Of a DNA stretch of 59,205 bases, positions 8,933-17,941 are shown piece by piece. The notes beneath the pieces were generated by a model. The model was not told the DNA's origin, did no database searches, and saw nothing but the letters and a program-made list of their open reading frames with translations. The stretch comes from Acidobacteriota bacterium (GTDB lineage Bacteria > Acidobacteriota > Thermoanaerobaculia > Thermoanaerobaculales > Thermoanaerobaculaceae). Every line of letters starts with the position of its first letter. The first letter of the stretch is position 1. The position numbers and the translations under genes were made by a program. The stretch is taken from the NCBI GenBank assembly GCA_004298115.1, contig SCRJ01000103.1, forward strand, positions 1 through 59,205, in the 5' to 3' direction.

Positions 8933-9448
8933 CTACCTGCGCTTGAGCGTGACCCGCGCGAACGGCTGCAGCTTGCCGCCTTCCTCGCCGTCCATGACCC
9001 ACGTCCAGCTGTCGGTGCTGCGGCTGTACGCGAACGTCGTGTGGAACAGGCTGCCGTCCGCGGCCTTGAACAGGAACGGAATCTCATCGCCGCGGCGCGC
9101 GGCATAGGCGATGGCCTGGGCCGAGAGGCCGCCGCCGCCGGTCGAGTCGAGCCACAGGCAGGCGTACCGGCTCGACGGCCGGTCCCAGCCCAGGAAGACG
9201 AGCGCTTCGTACTCCGCCTGGCCGCGGCCGTTCCTCTCGCGCGACACCTCGTGCAGGCGTACGTACTGGTGAGCCAGCACCCACTCGGCGACGACGTCGT
9301 GCGTGGTCTCCTTCCCGGCGATGGTGCCGTGGAGGACCCACGACCCGATCAGGCGATCGAGCAGTTGGTCGCGGAACGACGGCGCCTGGGCCGACGCGGG
9401 AGCGGTGAGAAGGAGAACGGCGGCGAGGAGCCTGAGCGTCTTGCCCAT
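8933..9448 (-). CDS. Secreted DUF1579-like protein
   Basis: A signal peptide (MGKTLRLLAAVLLLTAPASA) precedes a domain of about 150 residues that begins FRDQLLDRLIGSWVLHGTIAGK. The LIGSW motif, beta-strand alternation and total length suggest a lipocalin-like barrel of the DUF1579 group, whose ligand is unknown. The start is fixed by a GGAGGG ribosome binding site 8 nt upstream. It lies on the same strand as the kinase gene, 161 nt upstream of it, and could share its transcript, but I see no promoter evidence either way. Confidence 0.65.
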   Translation of the reverse strand: MGKTLRLLAAVLLLTAPASAQAPSFRDQLLDRLIGSWVLHGTIAGKETTHDVVAEWVLAHQYVRLHEVSRERNGRGQAEYEALVFLGWDRPSSRYACLWLDSTGGGGLSAQAIAYAARRGDEIPFLFKAADGSLFHTTFAYSRSTDSWTWVMDGEEGGKLQPFARVTLKRR

Positions 9449-9689
9449 CGTGTGGTCCCTCCAAGGTTCGTGAAGCGGCGGGCGGCCGAAGGCGCGGTCG
9501 GTTGGGCCGGCCGGCTCGGGGCGCCCCATGCGCAAATCCTACGCCTTGCCGGGGCACGGGCGGCCGGTTCCGCGACGAGGCGACCGGCGGCGCCGCGAAC
9601 GCCGGCAGCCGGGAGCGGGTGGCGGCGGGCGAACGCGCGGTCGAGCGCATCGCGGGGTTGTGCGCGATACTGTCGCGGCCGCGGGGCGC

Positions 9690-9765
9690 GCGCCGATGGC
9701 TCAATGGATAGAGCACCTGACTTCGGATCAGGCGGTTGGGGGTTCGAGTCCCTCTCGGCGCGCCA
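9690..9765 (+). tRNA. tRNA-Arg, anticodon TCG
   Basis: The cloverleaf can be drawn by hand: acceptor stem GCGCCGA pairing with TCGGCGC, D-arm GCTC/GAGC, anticodon stem CCTGA/TCAGG around loop CTTCGGA, and T-arm GGGGG/CCCTC with loop TTCGAGT. The anticodon TCG is at 9723-9725 and reads arginine CGA codons. Discriminator G is followed by an encoded CCA (9763-9765). tRNA genes are common integration sites, but no integrase or att repeat is visible beside this one. Confidence 0.97.
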
Positions 9766-9794
9766 TCTCATCCGCCGCTCGCGTCGCCGCATGG

Positions 9795-9800
9795 GATAAT
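9795..9800 (+). promoter_or_regulatory. Candidate -10 box (GATAAT)
   Basis: GATAAT stands out in G+C-rich DNA between the tRNA gene and the oligopeptidase gene. It would give a leader of about 90 nt for the latter. No good -35 box is seen. Confidence 0.35.
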
Positions 9801-9899
9801 GCCGGGCCCGCCACGGTCGGCCTCGGTGGCAGGCAAACCGGCCGGGCGTGGCGCTCGGCCGGCGTCGATCTCGAGCGGCCCGAGCGGTGGAGGTGAGGC

Positions 9900-11981
9900 G
9901 TGGCGAGCAGGATCTTGGCGGCGGCGGTAGCGGTGAGCGTGCTGGTTCCCTGGGCGGCGTCCGCCGCCGACGAGGTCGACCCGTTCCTCTGGCTCGAGGA
10001 TGTCCAGGGCGCCCGGGCGCTGGCCTGGGTCAAGGAACAGAACGCGCGCACCACCAAGGTGCTGGAGGCCGTGCCGGAGTTCGCCCCCACGGCCGCCAAG
10101 ACGCTCGCGATCCTCGACTCCAAGGAGAAGATCCCGACCCCCGACGTGCTCGGCGCCGCGGTGTACAACTTCTGGCGCGACGGCGACCACCAGCACGGGC
10201 TCTGGCGCCGCACGACCCTCGAGTCGTTCCGGACGTCCTCGCCCGCGTGGGAGACGGTGCTCGACGTGGACGCCCTCGCCAAGGCCGAGGGCGTCGACTG
10301 GGTGTTCCACGGCGCCCAGTGCCTGGCGCCCGAGTACCGGCGCTGCATGATCACGCTGTCACGCGGCGGCTCCGACGCCGCGGTCGTGCGCGAGTTCGAC
10401 ACCGTCGCCAAGCAGTTCGTGGCCGGCGGCTTCGCGCTCCCGGAGGCGAAGTCGCGGGTGGCGTGGCGCGACCTCGACACGCTCTGGGTCGGCACCGACT
10501 TCGGCCCCGGGTCGCTGACCTCCTCGGGGTACCCGCGCATCGTGAAGCTGTGGACCCGCGGCACGCCGCTCGAGAAGGCGCGGACCGTGTTCGAAGGCCG
10601 GCCCGAGGACGTCTCGGTGGGCGGGACGACCGAGATCCTCTCCGACGGTCGCTACGACGTGGTCACGCGCATGCCGGCGTTCTTCCGCGAGGAGAGGTTC
10701 CTCCTGCTCGGCGGGCGCCTCGTCAAGCTCGACCTGCCCGAGGACGCCGAGCTGCAGGCGTTCTTCCGCGACCGCGTGGTGTTCTCGCTGCGCTCCGACT
10801 GGACGGTCGGCGACGGCACCTACCGCGCCGGCTCGCTGCTGGCGATCCCGCTCGACGAGCTGCTGCGCGGCGGCCGCCGCTGCGACGTGCTGTTCGAGCC
10901 CGCTGAGCGGGTGTCGCTCGCCAGCGTCGCCCGCACCGCCGACCGCCTGCTCGTGTTCGTCCTCGACCACGTGCACAGCCGGGCCAACTCGTTCGCGCTC
11001 GTGCGCGGCGCCTGGACGCGCTCGGAGCTGACGCTGCCGGGGCTCGGCACCGCCGACCCGGTGGCGGCGAGCGACGAGACGGACACGTTCTTCTTCACCT
11101 ACCAGGACTTCCTGACGCCTCCCTCGCTCTGGCTCGGCGACGGCGCGGCGCCGCTCGCGAAGGTCAAGGCGATGCCGGCGTTCTTCGACCCCGCGGGCAT
11201 CGAGGTCAAGCAGCTCGAAGCGGTCTCCAAGGACGGCACCAAGATCCCCTACTTCCTCGTCACGCCGCGGGGGTTCAAGGCGGACGGCGCGGCGCCGACG
11301 CTGCTCTACGGCTACGGCGGGTTCGAGGTGGCGGAGCTGCCGATGTACAGCGGCGTCGTCGGCTCGGCGTGGCTCGACCGCGGCGGCGTGTACGTTCTCG
11401 CCAACATCCGCGGCGGCGGCGAATTCGGCCCGGCGTGGCACAACGCCGCCGTCAAGGCCAACCACATGCGCAACTTCGAGGACTTCGCCGCGGTCGCCCG
11501 TGACCTCATCGCGCGCAAGGTCACCTCGCCGCGCCACCTCGGCATCATGGGCGGGTCGCAGGGCGGCCTGCTCGTCTCCGGGACGTTCACGCTGTGGCCC
11601 GAGCTGTTCCACGCGGTGGTCGCGCAGGTGCCGCTCGCCGACATGCGGCGCTTCAACCACCTCCTCGCCGGCGCCAGCTGGACGGCGGAGTACGGCGACC
11701 CGGACAAGCCCGAGGACTGGGCCTACATCAGGACGTGGTCGCCGTACCAGCTGCTGCGCAAGGACGCGCACTACCCGACGCCGTTCTTCTGGACGAACAC
11801 GCGCGACGACCGCGTCCACCCGGCGCACGCGCGCAAGATGGCCGCCAAGCTCGAGGCGCTCGGGCACCCGGTCTACTACTTCGAGAACACCGAGGGCGGT
11901 CACGGCACGGGCGCGCTGAACAAGCAGACGGCGTACGTCACCGGCCTGCAGTACGCGTACCTGTGGAAGATGCTGCGCTAG
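9900..11981 (+). CDS. Secreted prolyl oligopeptidase family serine peptidase (S9)
   Basis: This 693-residue enzyme carries a signal peptide, then an N-terminal beta-propeller (about residues 70-430) and a C-terminal alpha/beta-hydrolase domain. The catalytic triad is visible: Ser553 in GIMGGSQGGLL, Asp636 or 637 in NTRDDRVHP and His668 in EGGHGTG. The family cleaves short peptides, usually after proline. The N-terminal start (VDPFLWLEDVQG) is typical of bacterial S9A members. Translation begins at GTG, chosen because GGAGGTGAGG sits just upstream and a signal peptide follows. Export suggests it digests oligopeptides in the periplasm together with the other peptidases in the window. Confidence 0.92.
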   Translation: MASRILAAAVAVSVLVPWAASAADEVDPFLWLEDVQGARALAWVKEQNARTTKVLEAVPEFAPTAAKTLAILDSKEKIPTPDVLGAAVYNFWRDGDHQHGLWRRTTLESFRTSSPAWETVLDVDALAKAEGVDWVFHGAQCLAPEYRRCMITLSRGGSDAAVVREFDTVAKQFVAGGFALPEAKSRVAWRDLDTLWVGTDFGPGSLTSSGYPRIVKLWTRGTPLEKARTVFEGRPEDVSVGGTTEILSDGRYDVVTRMPAFFREERFLLLGGRLVKLDLPEDAELQAFFRDRVVFSLRSDWTVGDGTYRAGSLLAIPLDELLRGGRRCDVLFEPAERVSLASVARTADRLLVFVLDHVHSRANSFALVRGAWTRSELTLPGLGTADPVAASDETDTFFFTYQDFLTPPSLWLGDGAAPLAKVKAMPAFFDPAGIEVKQLEAVSKDGTKIPYFLVTPRGFKADGAAPTLLYGYGGFEVAELPMYSGVVGSAWLDRGGVYVLANIRGGGEFGPAWHNAAVKANHMRNFEDFAAVARDLIARKVTSPRHLGIMGGSQGGLLVSGTFTLWPELFHAVVAQVPLADMRRFNHLLAGASWTAEYGDPDKPEDWAYIRTWSPYQLLRKDAHYPTPFFWTNTRDDRVHPAHARKMAAKLEALGHPVYYFENTEGGHGTGALNKQTAYVTGLQYAYLWKMLR

Positions 11982-12062
11982 CGCCGTCCGGTGACGGCCT
12001 CCGGTTGCGGCGTGCGTGAGCCCCCGTGCGGGTCGGTCGCGGCCCGGGCACGCTCGGCTCGT

Positions 12063-12269
12063 CTACGATCGTTCGCCGGCGCGGCGCCGCCGTGGCATGA
12101 GCACCAGGTAGAGGACGGATAGGGAGAGCGAAAGCCCGAGGAAGAGACCGGACGCGAAGTCGGCCAGGTGTCCCTGGTGGCGGCCGATCACGACCGAGAG
12201 CCCCAGGCTGATGATCGCGACGGCGAGACCCCAGGTGAGATCGCGGTCGGGCCCGAAGAGAGCGCGCAC
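12063..12269 (-). CDS. Small two-helix membrane protein (68 aa)
   Basis: The frame encodes two hydrophobic helices (DLTWGLAVAIISLGLSVVIG and the later ASGLFLGLSLSLSVLYLVLM) followed by a basic RRRRAGERS tail, so it is a small inner-membrane hairpin. The GTG start has a GGAGGAGG ribosome binding site 6 nt upstream, better placed than an ATG six codons earlier. I do not recognise the family. It converges on the oligopeptidase gene and diverges from the large repeat protein. Confidence 0.55.
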   Translation of the reverse strand: MRALFGPDRDLTWGLAVAIISLGLSVVIGRHQGHLADFASGLFLGLSLSLSVLYLVLMPRRRRAGERS

Positions 12270-12412
12270 GTGCCACCTCCTCCCCACGGTACGCGGACCC
12301 GCCGCCGGCGGTTTCTTACGGTACCAGGTACCCCATTGTTACACTTTTGCAGACGATGGATCGGGGGCGTGGCTGCACCCCGTCGCGCCGGTCGCATGCG
12401 AGGACAACGCGC

Positions 12413-12418
12413 TAGAAT
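12413..12418 (+). promoter_or_regulatory. -10 box TAGAAT at leaderless spacing
   Basis: TAGAAT ends 7 nt before the ATG of the large repeat protein. Transcription would be expected to start at or next to the A of the start codon. No ribosome binding site fits between the box and the ATG. Confidence 0.55.
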
Positions 12419-12425
12419 CCTGCCC

Positions 12426-15400
12426 ATGCACAGGACAGGTGATCGCCCGGCGGGGGCCGTCTCAGCTCAGGTTCGCCGTCTTCTCGCGTACGCGGCCGCA
12501 TTCGTCCTCGCCGGCACGGCCCCCGCCGCCGCACTCACGTTGCGCGGGCGGGTGGACACGGAGAAGCCCGGCGCCCGGGTGACGGTGGTGGCGTGGGCGC
12601 AGGGGGACGCGCTGCGGGCCAACCCGAAGCTGGCCGACGCGCCGCTCGGGACCGTGCAGGTCGCGGGCGGGGAGGCGTTCGCGCTCGACCTGCCGAACGC
12701 GGCGCCGCCGCTGCAGATCGAGGCGATGGCCGCGGGGCACGTCGGGGCCCGCTTCGCGCTGACTTTGCCCGAGGAGGCCAACCTCCCGGCGGTGTGGCTG
12801 CCCGCGGGGCGCGAGCTGCGCGTGCGCGTGACCCGCGACGGCAAGCCCCAAGCGGGCGTCGCCGCGCAGGGGTATCTGGCACGCTCGGGCTTCGGCGACA
12901 GCGGCTACGGGTTCTGGTGCCCGTACCTGCCGACGCAGCGCACCGACGCGAACGGCTACCTGACGTGGTGGGTGCCGGCCTCGGGCTCGTTCGGCACCGT
13001 CGCGGTCGGCCGCGACGGGCGGTGGGGTCGGGTCGATCGGACGCTGCCGGCGGTCGGAGCGGTCGAGGTGCGGCTCTCGTCCCACCCGGTCGCCTGCAAG
13101 GTCGTGGACGAGCGGGGTGAGCCGGTCGGCGGCGTCGAGGTCGCGGGCGTTGCCGCGCCGGAGGGCACCGCCGTCGTGACCGGCAAGGACGGCGCTGCCA
13201 CGGTGCAGGTTTCCTCCGAGCGCGAAGGCGCCGTCGTGGCGTGGAGCGAGACGCGGGCCGGGCGGACGCTGGTGCGCCCGGACACGCCGGGGCCGGTCGT
13301 CATCACGGCCCCACCGCGCGGCTCGCTCGAGGTGAGTTGGACGGGGCCGGCGCGGCTGCTGCTCGCGCCGGGCTGGATCCCCAACGCGATCGCGCGGGAC
13401 GGCCTGATCTGGGCGTCGGGCGGCCGTGCGCGGCTGCCGTGGTCAGACGGCGGCGGTCTGCTGTGGGTGTGGGCGCCGGGGTGGTCGATGGCCAGCGTCA
13501 ACGTGACCAGTGCGGACCTGCCGATCGCTCTGGTGCTCGCCGCCGCCGTGCGCGTCGAGGGTCTCGTCCAGGATGCCGCGCAGCACCCTATCGCCGGCGT
13601 GCCGGTGTGGGGGTACCTGCCGCCGCTGCGGGGGGCGCCCGGGATCCGCCCCTCCGCCGAGAGCCTCGGCCTTCCCGTCCTGGCTTGGGGCGTGAGCGAC
13701 GGCGGCGGGCGGTTCACCCTGCCTACGATCCCGGCGGGGTTCGTGCGGCTGCGCGCGACGCGCGCCGGCTTCCCGGCGGCGCAGCACGGGCCGGTCGTCT
13801 CCACGGCCGGCAGTCAGGTCCGGGCGACGCTCACGTTCAAACCGGGGACGACGCTGGCGGTGCGGGTCGAGGACCCCGCCGGCGTGCCGCTGGCCGGCGT
13901 GACGGTGCAGGCGTTCGCGCGCGAGGCGGGCGAGCGCCCCGGCGTCTGGCGGCCGGACCCGGCCTTCCTCCGCTCCCGCGAGCCCGCGGCGGCCGCGACC
14001 ACCGACGGCGACGGCAAGGCCGCGCTGACCGCGCTCGCGGCGGGGAAGACGTGGGTGCTGCTGCACCTGCCGGGCTACGTGCCGCGGGTGCTGGACGCGG
14101 AGGTTGCGTCCGCCGGCAGCGACCTCGGCACGCAGGTGCTGCAGCCCGGCGTGGAGGTCAAGGGCCGGGTCGTGGACGAGGCCGGCGCCGCGGTCGCGGA
14201 CGCGGATGTCTCGCTCGGCGCCGTGGCGGACGCGGCGGGCGGCGTGGCCGCGCGCAGCGACGGGGAGGGGCGGTTCGCGATCCCCGACCTGCCGCGCGAG
14301 GGCGAGATCTACCTCCTGGCCCGCCGCAAGGGGTTCGTGATGGCGGCGCCGGAGAAGGTCGTGCTGCCGCCGAGCGGCGAAGTCGTGCTGCGCATGGGTA
14401 AGGGGCGGGTGTTGACCGGCAAGGTCCTGGACGCCGAGACCCGCGCGGCGATCAAGGACGCCGCCGTGGCGGCCATGAGCATCGTCGAGCGCGTGAGCGG
14501 GGGCGGGGCGGGGATCATGTACTCGACGCAGACCAGCGCGAGGGGGCAGACGGACGACGGCGGCGAGTTCCGCCTCGAGGGGTTGAGCCCGCGCGAGTAC
14601 AACTTCTGGGTGCGCGCGCCGCACTACCAGAGCTACCAGCAGCAGGTGCGGTTGCCCGCCGAAGGCGACGTGCCGCCGCTCACGATCGCGCTCAAGCGCG
14701 GTCTCGAGCTGCGCGGGCGGGTGGTGGATGCCGCCGGCCAGCCGGCGCCCGGCGTGCAGGTGACCGCGCAGGCGGCGGGCGGCGCGATCGACGTCTCCCT
14801 CGGCATGCGCGTCGGCGCGACGTTCGGTTCGGCGCGCAGCGGTCCGGACGGCACGTTCGTCGTCGACGGCCTGGCGCCGGGGAAGTACGAGGTGCGCGCC
14901 CGCGCCGATGACGGCGGCAACGGGCGAACGATGGCCCAGGCGGGCGCCGAGGACGTCGTCCTCCGCCTCGAGCGCTCGGGCGCGGTGCAGGGGCGGGTCA
15001 AGAGCGCGGAGGGCGCGCCGGTGGCCGGCGCCACGGTGCGGATCTTCGGCAGCGGCCCGTCCCCCGGCGACGCCACGACCGACGAGGCCGGCGCGTTCTC
15101 GCTCGAGCAGGTGCCGCCGGGCGACTACGGCGTCTACGTGCAGGCGCGCGCAGGCTCGGCGCGGACGCAGCGGGTGAAGGTCGAGGCCGGGCGCACCGCG
15201 ACGGTCGAGGTCACGCTCGAGGCCACTGGAACGGTCGTCGGCACGGTGAGCGGCCTCTCCGCGGCCGAGCTCGATGCCTGCGAGATCTACGCTGGCGGGA
15301 GCACGGCTCGGCCCGCGGCCGACGGGAGCTTCCGTCTCGAGGGGGTGCGCGAGGGCGCAGGGACCGTCCGCGCCGTCGTGCGGGGCGGCGGCCGCCAGCG

Positions 15401-16472
15401 CGCCGTGCCGGTGGAGGTCAAGGCCGGCGAGACCGCGAGCGTGGAGATCGACTTCGGGCGCGGCGTGACGATCGATGGGACGGTGAGGCGGCCGGCCGGC
15501 CCGGTCGCCATGCTCGTCGTCAACGCGACCGCCGCCCGCGGCTCGGGCACGGCGACCACCGACGCCGCCGGGGCGTTTGCGATCGCCGCGGTGCCGGCCG
15601 GCGACGTCGAGGTGAGCGTGAACGACCTCGACGGGCGACTCCTCGTGACGCGGCGGCTGAACGTCCAATCCGACACGACGCTCGACCTCGAGGTGCCGGT
15701 CGGGGAGGTGAGCGGCCGGGTGCTCGCGGTGCGGGACCGGTCGCCGATCCCCGAGGCCGTCGTCAAGGCGCGGCGCGACGGCGAGTCCAGGTACCTGCGC
15801 GCCGTCACCACCGACTCGAGCGGCGCCTTCACCTGCCGCGAGTTGGAGGCCGGCGCGTACCGGCTGCAGGCGAGCGCGAGCGGCTTCGCCGGAGCGGAGG
15901 CCGCGGTCACGGTTGGCGAAGGCGGCGCGGCGGAAACGACGTTCCTGCTCGAACCCGACCAGGGCGTGGACATCACGGTCCGCGCTCCGGATGGCACGCC
16001 GCCATCCACCGTGTACGCGCAACTGTTCCGCGGCGAGCTGCCGCAGGTCGAACTGCGGCTGGCGTGCGACGCCGAGGGGCGCGCGCGGCTCTCCGGCGTG
16101 CCGCCTGGCGGCTACGTCGCGCTGCTCGTCGGCCAGGGGATGGCGACGGTGCCGATCGCGGTCCCCGGTCCGGCGATCACCGTGCAGCTGCGGGAGACGG
16201 CGGGCCTGACGATCATCACGCCGGTGGTCGCGAGCGGGGCGCCGTGGCGGGTGCGCGTGACCGACGTCCAGAACGGGTTGCCGGCGCCGCTCTGGCTCGC
16301 CGACATCGGCGGCGGTGTGCGGCTCGGCTGGGTCGAGGCGCGGGGCGGCCGCACGAGCGCCGGGGTGGCCTCGGGTGCGTTCCTGGTCGAAGCAACCGCG
16401 CCGGACGGGAGCGCGCGGCAGGCGACGGTGACCCTGGCGCCGAAGGCGACGCAGACCGTGACGTTCCAGTAG
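12426..16472 (+). CDS. Giant secreted protein with many carboxypeptidase-regulatory-like repeats
   Basis: The product is 1348 residues long with an N-terminal signal sequence (AAAFVLAGTAPAAALTLRG). It consists almost entirely of tandem beta-sandwich units of the carboxypeptidase D regulatory-like type. About ten units show the family signature: GRVVD/RVKSxxGxPVAGAxV, a variable loop, then a T/SDxxGxFxxxxLxxGxYxLxAxAxGY-like strand. No enzymatic domain is visible. Such arrays usually act as stalks, adhesins or carbohydrate/protein-binding surface proteins, and the lack of an anchor leaves its location open between periplasm and exterior. The ATG is favoured over one 10 codons earlier because a TAGAAT box lies exactly 7 nt upstream. 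It is followed after 178 nt by the DUF2911 gene. Confidence 0.8.
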   Translation: MHRTGDRPAGAVSAQVRRLLAYAAAFVLAGTAPAAALTLRGRVDTEKPGARVTVVAWAQGDALRANPKLADAPLGTVQVAGGEAFALDLPNAAPPLQIEAMAAGHVGARFALTLPEEANLPAVWLPAGRELRVRVTRDGKPQAGVAAQGYLARSGFGDSGYGFWCPYLPTQRTDANGYLTWWVPASGSFGTVAVGRDGRWGRVDRTLPAVGAVEVRLSSHPVACKVVDERGEPVGGVEVAGVAAPEGTAVVTGKDGAATVQVSSEREGAVVAWSETRAGRTLVRPDTPGPVVITAPPRGSLEVSWTGPARLLLAPGWIPNAIARDGLIWASGGRARLPWSDGGGLLWVWAPGWSMASVNVTSADLPIALVLAAAVRVEGLVQDAAQHPIAGVPVWGYLPPLRGAPGIRPSAESLGLPVLAWGVSDGGGRFTLPTIPAGFVRLRATRAGFPAAQHGPVVSTAGSQVRATLTFKPGTTLAVRVEDPAGVPLAGVTVQAFAREAGERPGVWRPDPAFLRSREPAAAATTDGDGKAALTALAAGKTWVLLHLPGYVPRVLDAEVASAGSDLGTQVLQPGVEVKGRVVDEAGAAVADADVSLGAVADAAGGVAARSDGEGRFAIPDLPREGEIYLLARRKGFVMAAPEKVVLPPSGEVVLRMGKGRVLTGKVLDAETRAAIKDAAVAAMSIVERVSGGGAGIMYSTQTSARGQTDDGGEFRLEGLSPREYNFWVRAPHYQSYQQQVRLPAEGDVPPLTIALKRGLELRGRVVDAAGQPAPGVQVTAQAAGGAIDVSLGMRVGATFGSARSGPDGTFVVDGLAPGKYEVRARADDGGNGRTMAQAGAEDVVLRLERSGAVQGRVKSAEGAPVAGATVRIFGSGPSPGDATTDEAGAFSLEQVPPGDYGVYVQARAGSARTQRVKVEAGRTATVEVTLEATGTVVGTVSGLSAAELDACEIYAGGSTARPAADGSFRLEGVREGAGTVRAVVRGGGRQRAVPVEVKAGETASVEIDFGRGVTIDGTVRRPAGPVAMLVVNATAARGSGTATTDAAGAFAIAAVPAGDVEVSVNDLDGRLLVTRRLNVQSDTTLDLEVPVGEVSGRVLAVRDRSPIPEAVVKARRDGESRYLRAVTTDSSGAFTCRELEAGAYRLQASASGFAGAEAAVTVGEGGAAETTFLLEPDQGVDITVRAPDGTPPSTVYAQLFRGELPQVELRLACDAEGRARLSGVPPGGYVALLVGQGMATVPIAVPGPAITVQLRETAGLTIITPVVASGAPWRVRVTDVQNGLPAPLWLADIGGGVRLGWVEARGGRTSAGVASGAFLVEATAPDGSARQATVTLAPKATQTVTFQ

Positions 16473-16618
16473 CGCGCCGGACCGCGGGCCCAAGACGGCA
16501 CGCGGCGCCGGAACGCGGCCACCGGGCGGTCGAGGGCGCCCGCCCCGCCGCGGCCCGGGCACGAAATGCGCCCGCCGCGCGCGCCGCGATCCGCCGCAAC
16601 CTTCCCTGCCTCGGGACG

Positions 16619-16624
16619 TAGAAT
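16619..16624 (+). promoter_or_regulatory. Candidate -10 box (TAGAAT)
   Basis: TAGAAT is followed by about 26 nt of leader containing AAAGGAG before the ATG of the DUF2911 gene. This is a conventional arrangement, unlike the leaderless genes elsewhere in the window. Confidence 0.5.
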
Positions 16625-16650
16625 CGGCCGCCCACGAAAGGAGAAACGCG

Positions 16651-17802
16651 ATGAAAGCGAGAAGTTTGCGGACCGTGGCGTTGGCCGCCGCCGCCCTGGC
16701 GACGGTTTCGCTCGCGGCGACGGCGCAGGTCGTGACGCTGCCGCCGGACGGGAAGAACCAGAAGGCGTCGGTGTCGCAGTGGATCGGCCTCGTCGAGGTC
16801 GACGTGACCTACAACTCCCCGAAGGTCACCGCCCCCGACGGCAGCGACCGGACGGGCAAGATCTGGGGGCAGCTGGTGCCGTACGGGATGGCCAACCTGG
16901 GGTTCGGCACCTGCGGCGACCAGTGCCCGTGGCGCGCCGGCGCGAACGAGAACACCGTGTTCCGGGTCTCCCGCGGCGTCAAGATCGAGGGGCAGCCGCT
17001 GCCGGCGGGGTCGTACGGCCTGCACATGATCCCGGGCCGCGAGGAGTGGACGGTCATCTTCTCGAAGAACTCGACCTCGTGGGGGAGCTTCTTCTACAAC
17101 CCGGCCGAGGACGCGCTGCGCGTCACGGTCAAGCCCAGGAAGTGCGAGTACAACCACTGGCTGACCTACGAGTTCACCGAGCGGCAGCCGGACCGCGCGA
17201 CGGTGGCGTTGAAGTGGGAGTACCTCGAGGTCCCGTGGACGATCACCGTGGACGACGCCACCGAGCTCTACGTCGAGAACCTGCGCCGGCAGCTGCGCGA
17301 CGCGCCGGGGTTCAACTGGCAGGGGTGGCAGCAAGCCGCCAACTTCTGTCTGACCAACAAGACCAACCTGAAGGAGGCGCTCGGCTGGGCGCAGAACGCC
17401 GTCACCCTGCCGTACATCGGCGAGGAGAACTTCAACACCCTGCGCACGCTCGCCGACCTCCAGGCCGCCAACGGCATGAACGCCGAGGCCGAGAAGACCT
17501 GGCGGCAGGCGATCGACCACCCGACGGCGACCGTCATGGACCTGCACCAGTACGGCCGCCAGCTCCAGGCCCGGGGGGAGAACGAGAAGGCCCTGGTGGT
17601 GTTCGAGCTCAACGCCAAGAAGCACCCGAACGCCTGGCCGGTCAACGTCGGCCTCGCGCGCGGCTACGCGGCGGTCGGCCGCACCGCGGAGGCGCTCAAG
17701 TACGCGAAGCTCGCGGTCGGGCAGGCGCCCGACGAGGCGAACCGGAAGAACCTGGAGAAGATGGTCCAGGAGATGGAGACGGCCGCCAAGACGAAGACGT
17801 GA
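16651..17802 (+). CDS. Secreted DUF2911 domain protein with TPR repeats
   Basis: After a signal peptide (MKARSLRTVALAAAALATV...ATAQ) the 383-residue protein shows a DUF2911 domain (about residues 35-195) with the characteristic SVSQWIGLVEVDVTYNSPKV, GKIWGQLVPYG, LPAGSYGLHMIPG and WGSFFYNP stretches. The C-terminal half contains about four helical TPR-like repeats, ending with GLARGYAAVGRTAEALKYAKLAV. The domain's function is not known; it is common in Bacteroidota and Acidobacteriota secretomes. The start has an AAAGGAG ribosome binding site. Confidence 0.88.
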   Translation: MKARSLRTVALAAAALATVSLAATAQVVTLPPDGKNQKASVSQWIGLVEVDVTYNSPKVTAPDGSDRTGKIWGQLVPYGMANLGFGTCGDQCPWRAGANENTVFRVSRGVKIEGQPLPAGSYGLHMIPGREEWTVIFSKNSTSWGSFFYNPAEDALRVTVKPRKCEYNHWLTYEFTERQPDRATVALKWEYLEVPWTITVDDATELYVENLRRQLRDAPGFNWQGWQQAANFCLTNKTNLKEALGWAQNAVTLPYIGEENFNTLRTLADLQAANGMNAEAEKTWRQAIDHPTATVMDLHQYGRQLQARGENEKALVVFELNAKKHPNAWPVNVGLARGYAAVGRTAEALKYAKLAVGQAPDEANRKNLEKMVQEMETAAKTKT

Positions 17803-17827
17803 CGGCGCCGCGGGCCGTGGAGCCCTC

Positions 17828-17863
17828 GCGCAGGGGCGACGCCGGCGCGCGCCGCCCCTGCGC
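17828..17863. terminator. Hairpin between convergent genes
   Basis: An 11-bp perfect stem (GCGCAGGGGCG at 17828-17838, complement at 17853-17863) with a 14-nt loop lies in the gap between the DUF2911 gene and the convergent reductase gene. It has no T-tract, so intrinsic termination is uncertain. Confidence 0.45.
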
Positions 17864-17941
17864 CCTGTTCACCCGAGGCCGGTCGCCGGGTGGGCGAGGC
17901 GCTCCCCCCCGGCCGACCCGGATGGGGTTCGGGACCGCCGT

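Noticed and set aside
9690-9765. tRNA-Arg as integration site of an island
   Set aside because: No integrase, no repeat of the tRNA 3' end and no phage genes are seen nearby.
13443-16562. Minus-strand open frame of 1039 codons
   Set aside because: It is a shadow of the repeat protein, without domain or start signal.
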